The position numbers and the translations under genes are program-made. A model generated the notes under the pieces. The model was given only the letters and a program-made list of their open reading frames with translations. It made no database searches and was not told where the DNA came from. A stretch of 64,000 bases of DNA from the NCBI GenBank assembly GCA_964414785.1, contig CAYPXZ010000003.1:1-64000 (forward strand). Reading direction: 5' to 3'. Positions 43,477 through 51,851 of the stretch are shown piece after piece (the first letter of the stretch is position 1; every line of letters begins with the position of its first letter). This DNA comes from Palsa-1447 sp964414785 (lineage in GTDB: Bacteria > Verrucomicrobiota > Verrucomicrobiia > Opitutales > Opitutaceae).

Positions 43477-45981
43477 TTACAGGACCGCGCAGGCGCCGCC
43501 CGCGCAGGCGACCACGTCCTTGAGCGCCGTGTTGTCGGCGTCCTCCTTGAGCGTCGTGTAGTCCACCGGCTTGGGCTGAAGCCGGTTCCAATGCAGCACG
43601 TCCTCGTCGGACTCGACGGCCTGGAACGGAGCCTGTGCATAGCGGGTCTGCCCATCGTCCCCAAGCAGGGACACGCCGGTGAAATCGTCGCGGTGCGTCC
43701 AGATGTAGTCCGCAACGGCCTCCCACTCGTTGGGCTTCACGGCGCAGGTGTTGGAGACATTGTGCGAGATCTCCGGCGCGCGGTTGTTCTGGGGGTTCGT
43801 CCCGGCCTTCACCCAGGTCCGCTGGACAAGGCTCACGTATTCCAGGAACTCTATCGCACCGATCTCGTTCTTGAGGATCGCGTTTTCCGGCGCCTTCACG
43901 GGGAACGTGATGACGTCGGTGTGGTCGGGATCGTACACGCTGCACTCGCACATCTGCGGGTTTGCGGCCTTGAAGTGCAGGTAGACCCGCTCGGTGCGCG
44001 CAGCCTGGACCCTCCTGAAATACCTGCGTGCATGGTTGGGGTGGATTCCGGACGCCGTGCCCAGGAGGGCAGCCGTCGTTCCCTCGGGCTTGACGGTCGT
44101 CGTCCGGGAGGCCCGGTTGATGCCGATAAGGTCCGCGACCACTATGTTCGCGGCCCTCACGATGTGCGCGGCCTCGGTGAGCGCCTCCGCGTTCAGAAGT
44201 ATCTCCGGGGAATCCATGAACCCGCAGATCGAGACGCCGAGCAGGGCGTCGTGCTCGTTTATAAGGCGGGTCACGGGCCCCAGGTACTTGATGTCCGTGT
44301 AGGCGGCCTGGAGGGTGCCGATGACGGCGGCGCGCACCACGGTGCGCACGAGCGTGTCGACATTGCGGATCAGGGCCCCGTTCGTGCTCGTCAGGTTGCA
44401 CATCTCCCAGCCTGACATGCGCGACACCCCGGGCAGCTCGCCGGTATAGCCCCAGCTGTAGAGCTTCGCGACCTCAGGCTCCGAAAGGGTCCAGTTGACC
44501 ACGGGCAGGAGCCCGATCTCGGAGCACGGGTTCACCCCGCCGTCAGGATTGTCGCAGAACACGAACCCCGGCTCCCCGAATTCCTTAGTGCTGGTGAAAA
44601 GCTTCCTGAAGACCGTATCGTCCTTCATCGAGCGGGGAATGACCGCGCTGTTGTTGGAGGCGCTGCGCTGCGGCTGCTTCTCGAACCAGTTTCCGGTCTT
44701 GGCCATCATCATGTCCTCGTCGTCGTAGGAGAAGAGGCAGATGCACGCCGAGCGCCTGATCCCCCCCGAGAGCACGGCGCGGGCCGCGAACATGCAGATG
44801 TCATAGACCTCGATCGACTTCAGGCTTCGGCCGACGGCCCCCGAAAGGACGGATTCGATCTTGATGAGGGCCTTCTTGAGCGGAAGGTGGCCTGGCGCCT
44901 TGCCCCCCGACGTCTTAAGGTGCGCGCCGCGGGGCCTGATCAGGTGGTAGCTGAACTCGACCTTCGTGCCGTCGAAGTAGCTCCTAACGAGCTCGTCGAG
45001 GGCGTCCGCCCAGCCCTCGATCGTGTCGCTCACGATGTAGTGGGTCACTGGCAGCTCGGTCTCGAGGCCGCGGGTGGGAAGGGCCGGCAGGCGGGAGACG
45101 TGCTGCCTCTGCACGGAGAAGCCGCACCCGCACCCGCAAAGCAGCAGGTAGAAGAACTCCTTGAAGAAATCCAGGCGGTCGACGTTCGAGAAGCTGCAGT
45201 TGAAGATTCGCGCGTGCGCGCTCAGGCATGCCTCGGCGAACTGCATCGAGCGCATGGACGGGAGCACCTCTTTGCGGGCAACCGCCTGGAAGCTGTCGGC
45301 GAGGACCTCCCCCAGGGTCTTCCCAGCGAGCATCGCCTCCAGGGTCTGCAGGTGGCGGCCGGCAAGCTGGGCCACCTCGGGCGCGATCTTGTCCGGGATG
45401 CGGAGCGCGAGCCTGTCACCGAAGAATGTCCTGTGCATCGCCTCCACGCGCGAGACGCTCTCGTTCCAGATCTCTCGCCGGCCGAGGCCTTCGTTGAAGC
45501 GCGCATACTTGGACTGCGCGATGTAGTCGGACATGCTGCTGTCCGAATAGATTGCGAGGCGCCGATCCGCCTGCCTCAGCCGGTAGGCCATGTAAGCCGA
45601 GGCGATGTCCCAGTGGCCGTCAGCCGCGATCTGGACGACGACGGCGTTCTGGATCTGCTCGATGGTCGGATGCTTGCCGACGCGGTAGTACAGGCCCTCC
45701 ACCGCCATCTGCACCCGCTCGGCCGTCTTCGTCACGGTCTGAAAGTCGGCGGGGTCGAGCCCGTAGCAGGCGAGGAGTTCGTCGCGGTAGGGATTCTTGG
45801 AGTCGGGGCTCTTGATCTCGTAGACGGCCAGGGCGATTGCGCGCGTGACCTTGCTCAGGTCGAAGCGCACGGTTTCTCCGGTGCGCTTGATCACCATGCG
45901 CGCTGCGGCGGGTATGGGGTTTCGCGTGAGTAGCTTCGGAGTTCTCGGGAGGGTGTCGTACGTCTCGGCCTTATGAGTCAT
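43477..45981 (-). CDS. Class II (adenosylcobalamin-dependent) ribonucleotide reductase
   Basis: 834 aa from the ATG at 45981; the frame is open to 46074. An N-terminal ATP-cone (VIKRTGETVRFDLSKVTRAI) leads to the ten-stranded barrel. EVLPSMRSMQFAEA, FNCSFSNVDRLDFFKEFF, CGCGCGFSVQRQHV, SGGIRRSACICLF and NPCSEIGLLPVVNW match monomeric RTPR-type class II enzymes, and the tail CAGGACAVL holds the redox cysteine pair. It should make deoxynucleotides with or without oxygen. No small subunit gene is adjacent and no cobalamin riboswitch is visible upstream. Confidence 0.88.
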   Translation of the reverse strand: MTHKAETYDTLPRTPKLLTRNPIPAAARMVIKRTGETVRFDLSKVTRAIALAVYEIKSPDSKNPYRDELLACYGLDPADFQTVTKTAERVQMAVEGLYYRVGKHPTIEQIQNAVVVQIAADGHWDIASAYMAYRLRQADRRLAIYSDSSMSDYIAQSKYARFNEGLGRREIWNESVSRVEAMHRTFFGDRLALRIPDKIAPEVAQLAGRHLQTLEAMLAGKTLGEVLADSFQAVARKEVLPSMRSMQFAEACLSAHARIFNCSFSNVDRLDFFKEFFYLLLCGCGCGFSVQRQHVSRLPALPTRGLETELPVTHYIVSDTIEGWADALDELVRSYFDGTKVEFSYHLIRPRGAHLKTSGGKAPGHLPLKKALIKIESVLSGAVGRSLKSIEVYDICMFAARAVLSGGIRRSACICLFSYDDEDMMMAKTGNWFEKQPQRSASNNSAVIPRSMKDDTVFRKLFTSTKEFGEPGFVFCDNPDGGVNPCSEIGLLPVVNWTLSEPEVAKLYSWGYTGELPGVSRMSGWEMCNLTSTNGALIRNVDTLVRTVVRAAVIGTLQAAYTDIKYLGPVTRLINEHDALLGVSICGFMDSPEILLNAEALTEAAHIVRAANIVVADLIGINRASRTTTVKPEGTTAALLGTASGIHPNHARRYFRRVQAARTERVYLHFKAANPQMCECSVYDPDHTDVITFPVKAPENAILKNEIGAIEFLEYVSLVQRTWVKAGTNPQNNRAPEISHNVSNTCAVKPNEWEAVADYIWTHRDDFTGVSLLGDDGQTRYAQAPFQAVESDEDVLHWNRLQPKPVDYTTLKEDADNTALKDVVACAGGACAVL

Positions 45982-46264
45982 TGAAGTTTGAGTCGAAGTT
46001 CGGGTTAAAAGGCATGCCATTCCAACCAAGTCAGAGGGCGCGGCTTTGATCCGCCTAGGCCCAACCGATCGCACCGTTTTGGTCCAATGCGTCTAGAATA
46101 GGTTGTTCCCTTGTGTGTGTTGAATCGTCCCCGGACCAAATAATTTGTTCCGCAATTGGGGCCGATCCTCTTCGCATTCTAGCGACTCGCACTTTACAAA
46201 ACTCCTCACGTTTTGGCCTTCGCTATGCATAATTTGTCCGGTTGATGAGGCACCGTGCCGCCCC

Positions 46265-46288
46265 GGCGTCCCTGCGTGCAGGGGCGCC
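46265..46288. other. Strong hairpin 3' of the acyl-CoA synthetase gene
   Basis: GGCGTCCCTGC (46265-46275) pairs with GCAGGGGCGCC (46278-46288) with one G-T wobble. It sits about 30 bases beyond the stop of the minus-strand synthetase gene. There is no T-run, so it is either a processing or decay barrier or a weak terminator. Confidence 0.5.
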
Positions 46289-46318
46289 AGGATGGCCGGC
46301 CGCCGGTCCCCCGGAGGG

Positions 46319-48541
46319 TTAAAGCGTGGCCGCGAGGGCCGGGATGTCCTCAGCCCGCATCTCGGGTCCGTGGAGGACGATCCGGGCGTCGAGTGCCAGG
46401 ATCCGCTCGGGTGAGGCCAGCAGCGGGTTGATGTCGATTTCCTTGATCCAGCGCTGCTCGGCCACAAGCAGGCTGAAGCGCACAAGGATCTGGTCGAGCG
46501 CCGCCATGTCCACGGAGGACCGGCCGCGCACGCCCTTGAGGACCTTGAATATCTTCGTCTGCTCCATCAGCCGGCGTGCCAGATAGGGATCGAGCGGGGG
46601 CAGGCCCAACGCCCGGTCCTTGAACACCTCGACAAGGACGCCGCCCGCGCCGAACAGAAGCACCGGACCGAACTGGGGGTCCAGGCTGCTACCCAAAATG
46701 AGCTCGCAGCCCTTGAGCATGACCATCGGCTGCACCGTGACGCCCTGGAAATGCCCCGGGCCGTGCTTTGCCTTGACCGCGCCCTCGATGGCCTCCCAGG
46801 CGCTGCGCACCTCGGCGGCGTTGCGGATGTTGAGGCGAACGCCTCCGACATCGGTCTTATGGGTGATCGTGTCCGAATGCAGTTTCAGAACCACCGGGAA
46901 ACCAATGGCTTCGGCAGTGGCAATAGCCTCCTCAGGGGTGACTGCGAGCCGGGTCTCGACCGTGGGGATCCCATAGGCGGACAGGACCTGCTTGGACTCG
47001 TACTCCGTCAGAAGCGTGCCGCCGCGCTTGCGAATCGCGCCGATCAGGGCCGTGACCCTTGCGGTGTCGGGTTCCGGGGCCTTGGGGGCGGCCTTGGCGC
47101 TCGGCGCCTCCTCCTCGCGGGGCAGCAGGCTCTTCGAGTAGCGCCACATGTTGGAGAATGCGCGCGCCGCGTCGTCGGGGTAGTCGAACATCGGGATTCC
47201 GGCCTCGGTCAGGATGTTCCGGCCCGTCTTGGCCCGGGTGCCGCCCATCCAGCTTGTGAGCAGGGGCTTACCTTCCATCTTCGCATAAGTCCTCATCAGG
47301 TCGGCGGTCGCGATGGGGTCCGTCATCGCTTGGGGCGTCAGGATGACAAGGACTCCGTCGGCTCCCGGGTCCTTGGCGGCGACGGCGACGGCGGCCGCAT
47401 AGCGGGCGGCGTCCGCGTCCCCAAGGATGTCGATGGGGTTGCTGTGGCTCCAGTGGGCGGGGAGCACCTTGTTGAGCTCCGATAGGGTCTCGGGGGCGAG
47501 CGTGGCGAGCTGCGCGCCGCACTCCACGAGCATGTCGGTCGCGAGGACGCCCGGGCCGCCCGCGTTCGTGACGATAGAGAGCTTCGGGCCGTTCGGCAGG
47601 GGCTGCTTGGCGAGGACCTTCGCCATCGAGAAGAACTCCTCGATGGTCGCGACCCGGATGACTCCCGCCCGGTTGAACGCGGCGTCAAGCACCTCGTCGC
47701 TGCCGGTCAGGGCGCCGGTGTGGGACGCGGCCGCCTTGGCGGCGGCGTCCGTGCGCCCAACCTTGATCACGACGATGGGCTTGATGGGGGCGACCTCCCG
47801 GACGGCCGCGAGGAAGGCCGGCGCGTCGCCAACCGACTCCATGTAGATCATGATGCTGTGCGTCTGGGGGTCGTCGCCCAGGTGGCGGATCAAGTCGCCC
47901 CAGCCGATGTCGAGCATCGAGCCGATCGACACGAACGCGCTGAACCCGACCTTCTCCTTGAGGCTCCAGTCGATGATCGCCGTGCCCAGGGCGCCGCTCT
48001 GAGTGAGGAACGCGACGTTGCCGGTGCGGGCCATGTCCTTCGAGAACGTGGCGTTCAGGTTGACGTGCAGGCCCATGACGCCGAGGCAGTTCGGCCCGAT
48101 CACCCGGAGCTTCGACCCCTTGATGGCGTCGAGAATCTGCTGCTCGAGCTCGGTGCCGACGGCGCCGCTCTCCTTGAAGCCGGCCGAGATGACGATTGCG
48201 GCCTCGACCCCGGCCTGCACGCACTCGCGGATGATCCCGGGCACGGTGGCGGCGGGCGTCGCGATGACGGCGAGGTCGACCTTCGCGGGGACGCTGGCGA
48301 TGTTCCGGTAGGCTTTCTTGCCCAGGACCGAGTCGCGCTGCGCGTTCACCGGATAGAGGGCGCCGTGGAAGGTGCCCAGGTTCTCGAGTAGCGCTCGCCC
48401 GACGCCGCCCGGCTTCTCGCTGGCGCCGATCACGGCCACGGTCTTTGGCCTGAAGAAGGCGTTGAGGGAGCAACCAGGGTTGCTTGTACGCTTAGCCGGT
48501 GTCGGCAGGGGGAGCGGTGTTTCGTCTAGGGTCGATGACAT
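46319..48541 (-). CDS. Acyl-CoA synthetase (ADP-forming), acetate-CoA ligase type
   Basis: 740 aa fused alpha-beta enzyme. A CoA-binding domain (AVIGASEKPGGVGRALLENL), two ligase-CoA domains with the phosphohistidine in AAASHTGALTGSDEV, and a C-terminal ATP-grasp domain (LTEYESKQVLSAYGIP, KLHSDTITHKTDVGGVRL, LLFGAGGVLVEVFKDRALGL). It interconverts acyl-CoA + ADP + Pi with acid + ATP + CoA, and so could yield ATP under fermentative conditions. There is no GNAT acetyltransferase domain. It is third in an operon with usp and nitroreductase, five bases after the latter. Confidence 0.93.
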   Translation of the reverse strand: MSSTLDETPLPLPTPAKRTSNPGCSLNAFFRPKTVAVIGASEKPGGVGRALLENLGTFHGALYPVNAQRDSVLGKKAYRNIASVPAKVDLAVIATPAATVPGIIRECVQAGVEAAIVISAGFKESGAVGTELEQQILDAIKGSKLRVIGPNCLGVMGLHVNLNATFSKDMARTGNVAFLTQSGALGTAIIDWSLKEKVGFSAFVSIGSMLDIGWGDLIRHLGDDPQTHSIMIYMESVGDAPAFLAAVREVAPIKPIVVIKVGRTDAAAKAAASHTGALTGSDEVLDAAFNRAGVIRVATIEEFFSMAKVLAKQPLPNGPKLSIVTNAGGPGVLATDMLVECGAQLATLAPETLSELNKVLPAHWSHSNPIDILGDADAARYAAAVAVAAKDPGADGVLVILTPQAMTDPIATADLMRTYAKMEGKPLLTSWMGGTRAKTGRNILTEAGIPMFDYPDDAARAFSNMWRYSKSLLPREEEAPSAKAAPKAPEPDTARVTALIGAIRKRGGTLLTEYESKQVLSAYGIPTVETRLAVTPEEAIATAEAIGFPVVLKLHSDTITHKTDVGGVRLNIRNAAEVRSAWEAIEGAVKAKHGPGHFQGVTVQPMVMLKGCELILGSSLDPQFGPVLLFGAGGVLVEVFKDRALGLPPLDPYLARRLMEQTKIFKVLKGVRGRSSVDMAALDQILVRFSLLVAEQRWIKEIDINPLLASPERILALDARIVLHGPEMRAEDIPALAATL

Positions 48542-48546
48542 AAAGT

Positions 48547-49110
48547 TTATTTCGAGAATACGATCTCAGGCATTTTCCGCGGCACGGGATCCGGCGCCTT
48601 CGCCGGGTAGCCCACGGTCAGCGGGAGGACCGCGGTAAAGTCCTCCGAAATGTTGATGGAGGTTTTTATCTCGGAGAGGTCCAGCCAGGGCTGCGCGAAT
48701 CCGATCGGGCACGTGCCAAGGCCCCTGGCGTGCGCCGCCAGCATGAGATTCTCCGCAGCCAGGCTGCAGTCGGTCGTGGCGAACTTCCATCCGGGCTTGG
48801 CGTAGACCACGACAAGCGTGCTGGCGTTGTAGAAGAGGTTGTAGTCGGGGTCCCGAAGCCTGTCGCGGTGGAGCGAATGGGGGTCGCGCCCGGAGTTGAA
48901 CGTCTCGAGGAAGTGGGCCTTGGCCCGCTCGGAGTAGTCGCTCAGGAGCCCCTTGCCCTCGATCACCGCGAACACCCAGGGCTGCTCGTCAAGCGCGGAC
49001 GGGGCCTGTATCGCGGCGTCGATGAGCTCGTGCAGGATGGAGTGTGAAACCTTCCGGTCGTCGTAGTCGCGCACGGCCCGGCGTCCATATATTGCTTCAA
49101 GTAGCTCCAT
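48547..49110 (-). CDS. Nitroreductase-family FMN protein
   Basis: 187 aa. AIYGRRAVRDYDDRKVS at the N-terminus, ALDEQPWVFAVIEGK and LMLAAHARGLGTCPIGFAQPW are the FMN-binding segments of the nitroreductase family. It probably transfers two electrons from NAD(P)H to a small acceptor. Nitroreductases are frequent members of low-oxygen and dormancy regulons. It is second in the usp operon (23 bases after usp, five before the synthetase). Confidence 0.9.
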   Translation of the reverse strand: MELLEAIYGRRAVRDYDDRKVSHSILHELIDAAIQAPSALDEQPWVFAVIEGKGLLSDYSERAKAHFLETFNSGRDPHSLHRDRLRDPDYNLFYNASTLVVVYAKPGWKFATTDCSLAAENLMLAAHARGLGTCPIGFAQPWLDLSEIKTSINISEDFTAVLPLTVGYPAKAPDPVPRKMPEIVFSK

Positions 49111-49133
49111 TTGCGTGGGGTATTTTTTGGGTT

Positions 49134-49595
49134 CTATTTCTTTGGGGTGCGCCCCGGGGTCGGCCTTGCGGGGACGACGACGACGGGGCAGGGGGCCTTC
49201 TTGAGGACGCCGCTCGTCGTGCTGCCTATAAGAAGGTCGTAGAATGCGGTGTGGCCGTGCGAGCCCATGACCACGTAGTCCGCCTCGAGGGTCTTGGCCT
49301 GCTCGACGATCACCTTTGCCGGGAACCCCTCGACCTTGACCGTCTTCGCGGTGGCGCTGCCCTCATTGAGATAGTCCCGCCACTGCGCAAGGAGCTGGTT
49401 CGCTGCCTTCTCTGCGGCCTCGATGAGCGGCACCACGTCCTCGATGACGCCTCCGTACTCCGCGACCAAAACAGGTGGCTGCACGACATACAGGAGCACG
49501 ACGCGGCCCTTGCAGCTCTGGGCGAGCGCGTTTGCCTCGTCCACGACTGCCTTGGTGACCGGGGAGAAGTCAATGGGCACCAGAATGGTTTTCAT
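49134..49595 (-). CDS. Universal stress protein, UspA family
   Basis: 153 aa. A single Usp domain with KTILVPIDFSPVTKAVVDEA at the N-terminus and the ATP-binding motif GSHGHTAFYDLLIGSTTSGV near residues 110-130, so it is of the ATP-binding type. It starts the usp-nitroreductase-synthetase operon. A 121-base gap separates it from ppk2, large enough for its own promoter, though no boxes are obvious. Confidence 0.94.
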   Translation of the reverse strand: MKTILVPIDFSPVTKAVVDEANALAQSCKGRVVLLYVVQPPVLVAEYGGVIEDVVPLIEAAEKAANQLLAQWRDYLNEGSATAKTVKVEGFPAKVIVEQAKTLEADYVVMGSHGHTAFYDLLIGSTTSGVLKKAPCPVVVVPARPTPGRTPKK

Positions 49596-49716
49596 AGCTT
49601 AACACTACATCCGTTGGGGGCCCGCGACTGCGCAGCTCTTGTCCATGTCTGGGCGACTATTGCCATGGGATTGGGGCGTGTTTGCGGCGGTTATAAAGGC
49701 ATTGCTCGACCGCCAC

Positions 49717-50595
49717 TTATGCCTTCTGCCGGCTCAGCTCCTTGCGGATGGCCTCGAGGGCCCTACGGTGCGCCGCCCCGGTCTTCGGGTAGCTCAGCTG
49801 AAGCCCCTCGAGCAGGTCGACCACGATGCGCGAGACGATGAGGCGGGCGTTCTCCTTGTCGTCCGCGGGGACCACGTACCACGGGGCGTTCTTGGTGCTC
49901 GTGGCGCCAAGGCAGCACTCGTAGGCGCGCATGTACTCCTTCCAGTACTTCCGCTCCTCGATGTCGGCCTGGCTGAACTTCCAGTTCTTCTTCGGGTCGT
50001 CGATCCTCGCCAGGAACCGCCGCCGCTGCTCGCCCTTGGAGAGGTGCAGGAAGATTTTGACGACCTGCGTGCCGTTGCGCTGGAGGTGCTCCTCGAGGTC
50101 GCAAATCGAGCGGTACCGCCCCTCCCAGATGTCGCCCTGGCGGGTCGCCACCTCTGGGAGCGCCTCGCTTTCGAGGATCTCGCGGTGGACGCGGACGATC
50201 AGCACCTCCTCGTAGTACGAGCGGTTGAAGATGCCGATGTGGCCCCGCTCGGGCAGGCAGGCGGTCGTGCGCCAAAGGAAGTCGTGCTCCAGCTCGGTGG
50301 CGCTCGGGTGCTTGAAGCTGAAGACCTGGCAGCCCTGGGGATTGACGCCCGTCATCACGTGCTTGATGGCGCCGTCCTTTCCCGCGGCGTCCATCGCCTG
50401 GAAGATGAGCAGGACCGAGTAGCGGTTGTACGCGTACAAGAGGTCCTGCAGCGCGCTCAGCCGCTCGACGTGCTCGCAAAGGGCCTTGTTGTAGTGGCTC
50501 TTCGAGCGGTAGAGCGGCTTCACGAGGGTGGGCCACTCCTTGAGCCGGACTTTCGAGCCGGCCTCGACGCGGAAATCCCTAGGATCAATTTTCAT
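49717..50595 (-). CDS. Polyphosphate kinase 2 family protein
   Basis: 292 aa, one PPK2 domain. Walker A is QAMDAAGKDGAIKHVM (about residues 66-81), the lid is in ELEHDFLWRTTACLPERG, and Walker B-associated IGIFNRSYYEEVLIVRVH follows. It uses polyphosphate to phosphorylate nucleotides. The single-domain length and ERGHIGIFNRSYYEE favour the class that acts on AMP and ADP, but the class cannot be fixed by eye. It could restore nucleoside triphosphates when respiration is limited. Confidence 0.92.
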   Translation of the reverse strand: MKIDPRDFRVEAGSKVRLKEWPTLVKPLYRSKSHYNKALCEHVERLSALQDLLYAYNRYSVLLIFQAMDAAGKDGAIKHVMTGVNPQGCQVFSFKHPSATELEHDFLWRTTACLPERGHIGIFNRSYYEEVLIVRVHREILESEALPEVATRQGDIWEGRYRSICDLEEHLQRNGTQVVKIFLHLSKGEQRRRFLARIDDPKKNWKFSQADIEERKYWKEYMRAYECCLGATSTKNAPWYVVPADDKENARLIVSRIVVDLLEGLQLSYPKTGAAHRRALEAIRKELSRQKA

Positions 50596-50727
50596 CGCGG
50601 GGAGGTGTGATTTCGCCGGCCCCGTTCAATCGGGCGCGGCTGCTCAACTATGCATCAAATTTCGCGTTGGCCAAACGGAAACAGGTGAAAACCGAAGCCT
50701 GCCTGTTCCGGCCGGGCCGGGTCCACC

Positions 50728-51696
50728 TCACGCGGCGTGGGTGAGGTGTCCGGCTCCGCTCTGGGCCACACCCGAGGAGCCGTGCAGCTTCTCGCGGTAG
50801 GTGGAGGGTGCCTCGCCGGCGATGCGGCGGAAGACGCGGTTGAACTGGGAGAGCGACTGGAAGCCCGCCTCATAGGCGGCCTCGCTGACGCGCTTGTGCG
50901 GGTTCAGGAGCAATTGCTTCACGATTTCGACGCGGACCCGCGCGAGGTACTCCGTGAAGGTGAGCCCGGTCGACTTCTTGAAGATCTTGCAGAAATAGAA
51001 GGCGCTCATGTTCGCGGCCTGCGCCACTGCTGCCAGCGAGATCTCCTCGCCCTGGTGGTCGGCGATGAAGGCGCGCGCCTTGGCAACGGCGGGGGCCTCC
51101 GCGGAGGCCTCCTGCACCATGAGCTGGTTGCTCACGGCGGAGAGGTGTTGGGCGAAGATGCTCAGCAGGCGCAGGATCGAGTCGTACTCGTGGCGCGTCA
51201 TGACGCGCGTCTTGAAATAGGTCTCCTTGAGCTGAGGAATCTCGGCCTCCATGCCGAGCTTCGCGACCGCGGCCGATATCTTCTGGAAGCGCGCCGCCGA
51301 CGGCTTGTGGAGGAGGACCTGACCGGTCTGCAGGAAGGCGATCACCCGCTCACCCACCCGGACGGGAACGCTCGACTCGCTCAGGCCGGCGAGGCACTCG
51401 AGCGTCGTCGGACTCTCGCTGTCGCCGCTTTCCATCTTCTGCTGGAGCTGCAGGCACGAGGAGCACGTCTTGTTGCGGTTCGTCATCAGGCTGCAGAACG
51501 GGTTGGCGTTCTTCGAGCCGTGCATGGGGGCCTGGAACGACCCCGCGGTACGGATGGCCAGGGGCAGCCCGGTCGTCGTCTGGAAGGCCTTCTGGTATTC
51601 GCGGAAGATTTCGGACTTCTGGAGGTGGTCCGCGAGATTGTGGTGGTTCTGCGCGGTCAGGCCGGGGGTGGGCAGGAAGATGATCTCGGATTGCAT
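50728..51696 (-). CDS. PocR-domain AraC-family transcriptional regulator
   Basis: 322 aa. An N-terminal PocR ligand-binding domain (about 30-170) has conserved cysteines in NPFCSLM, CSSCLQLQ and LECLAGLSE. A C-terminal AraC double helix-turn-helix follows (ISLAAVAQAANMSAFYFCKI, and VSEAAYEAGFQSLSQFNRVF). PocR domains sense small ligands and some use a Cys cluster; the ligand here is unknown. It heads the minus-strand genes ppk2 and usp operon, and diverges from the PAS kinase. A perfect inverted repeat lies between the two. Confidence 0.9.
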   Translation of the reverse strand: MQSEIIFLPTPGLTAQNHHNLADHLQKSEIFREYQKAFQTTTGLPLAIRTAGSFQAPMHGSKNANPFCSLMTNRNKTCSSCLQLQQKMESGDSESPTTLECLAGLSESSVPVRVGERVIAFLQTGQVLLHKPSAARFQKISAAVAKLGMEAEIPQLKETYFKTRVMTRHEYDSILRLLSIFAQHLSAVSNQLMVQEASAEAPAVAKARAFIADHQGEEISLAAVAQAANMSAFYFCKIFKKSTGLTFTEYLARVRVEIVKQLLLNPHKRVSEAAYEAGFQSLSQFNRVFRRIAGEAPSTYREKLHGSSGVAQSGAGHLTHAA

Positions 51697-51754
51697 GGGC
51701 TGAGACTACCATCCCGGGCTCCCTTTGGAAATTGGGGCCGGGACCGTATCTCGG

Positions 51755-51769
51755 TAGGGAAATTCCCTA
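51755..51769. promoter_or_regulatory. Perfect inverted repeat between divergent regulator genes
   Basis: TAGGGAAATTCCCTA is a 7+1+7 perfect palindrome in the 155-base gap between the AraC-type gene and the PAS kinase gene, 58 bases from the former and 82 from the latter. It is a good operator candidate for the LuxR-type or AraC-type regulator nearby. Confidence 0.5.
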
Positions 51770-51851
51770 TGCCCGGCCCCCTCATGCGCCGTCCTCTCCC
51801 CTCGGAAGGTCTACCCTTGCCCGTCCCGCGGTTGCTCCTAGGATCCGGCCA

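Noticed and set aside
45982..46318. Cobalamin riboswitch upstream of the class II RNR
   Set aside because: I looked for the conserved GCCACTG box and paired arms and did not find them; a covariance scan would be decisive.
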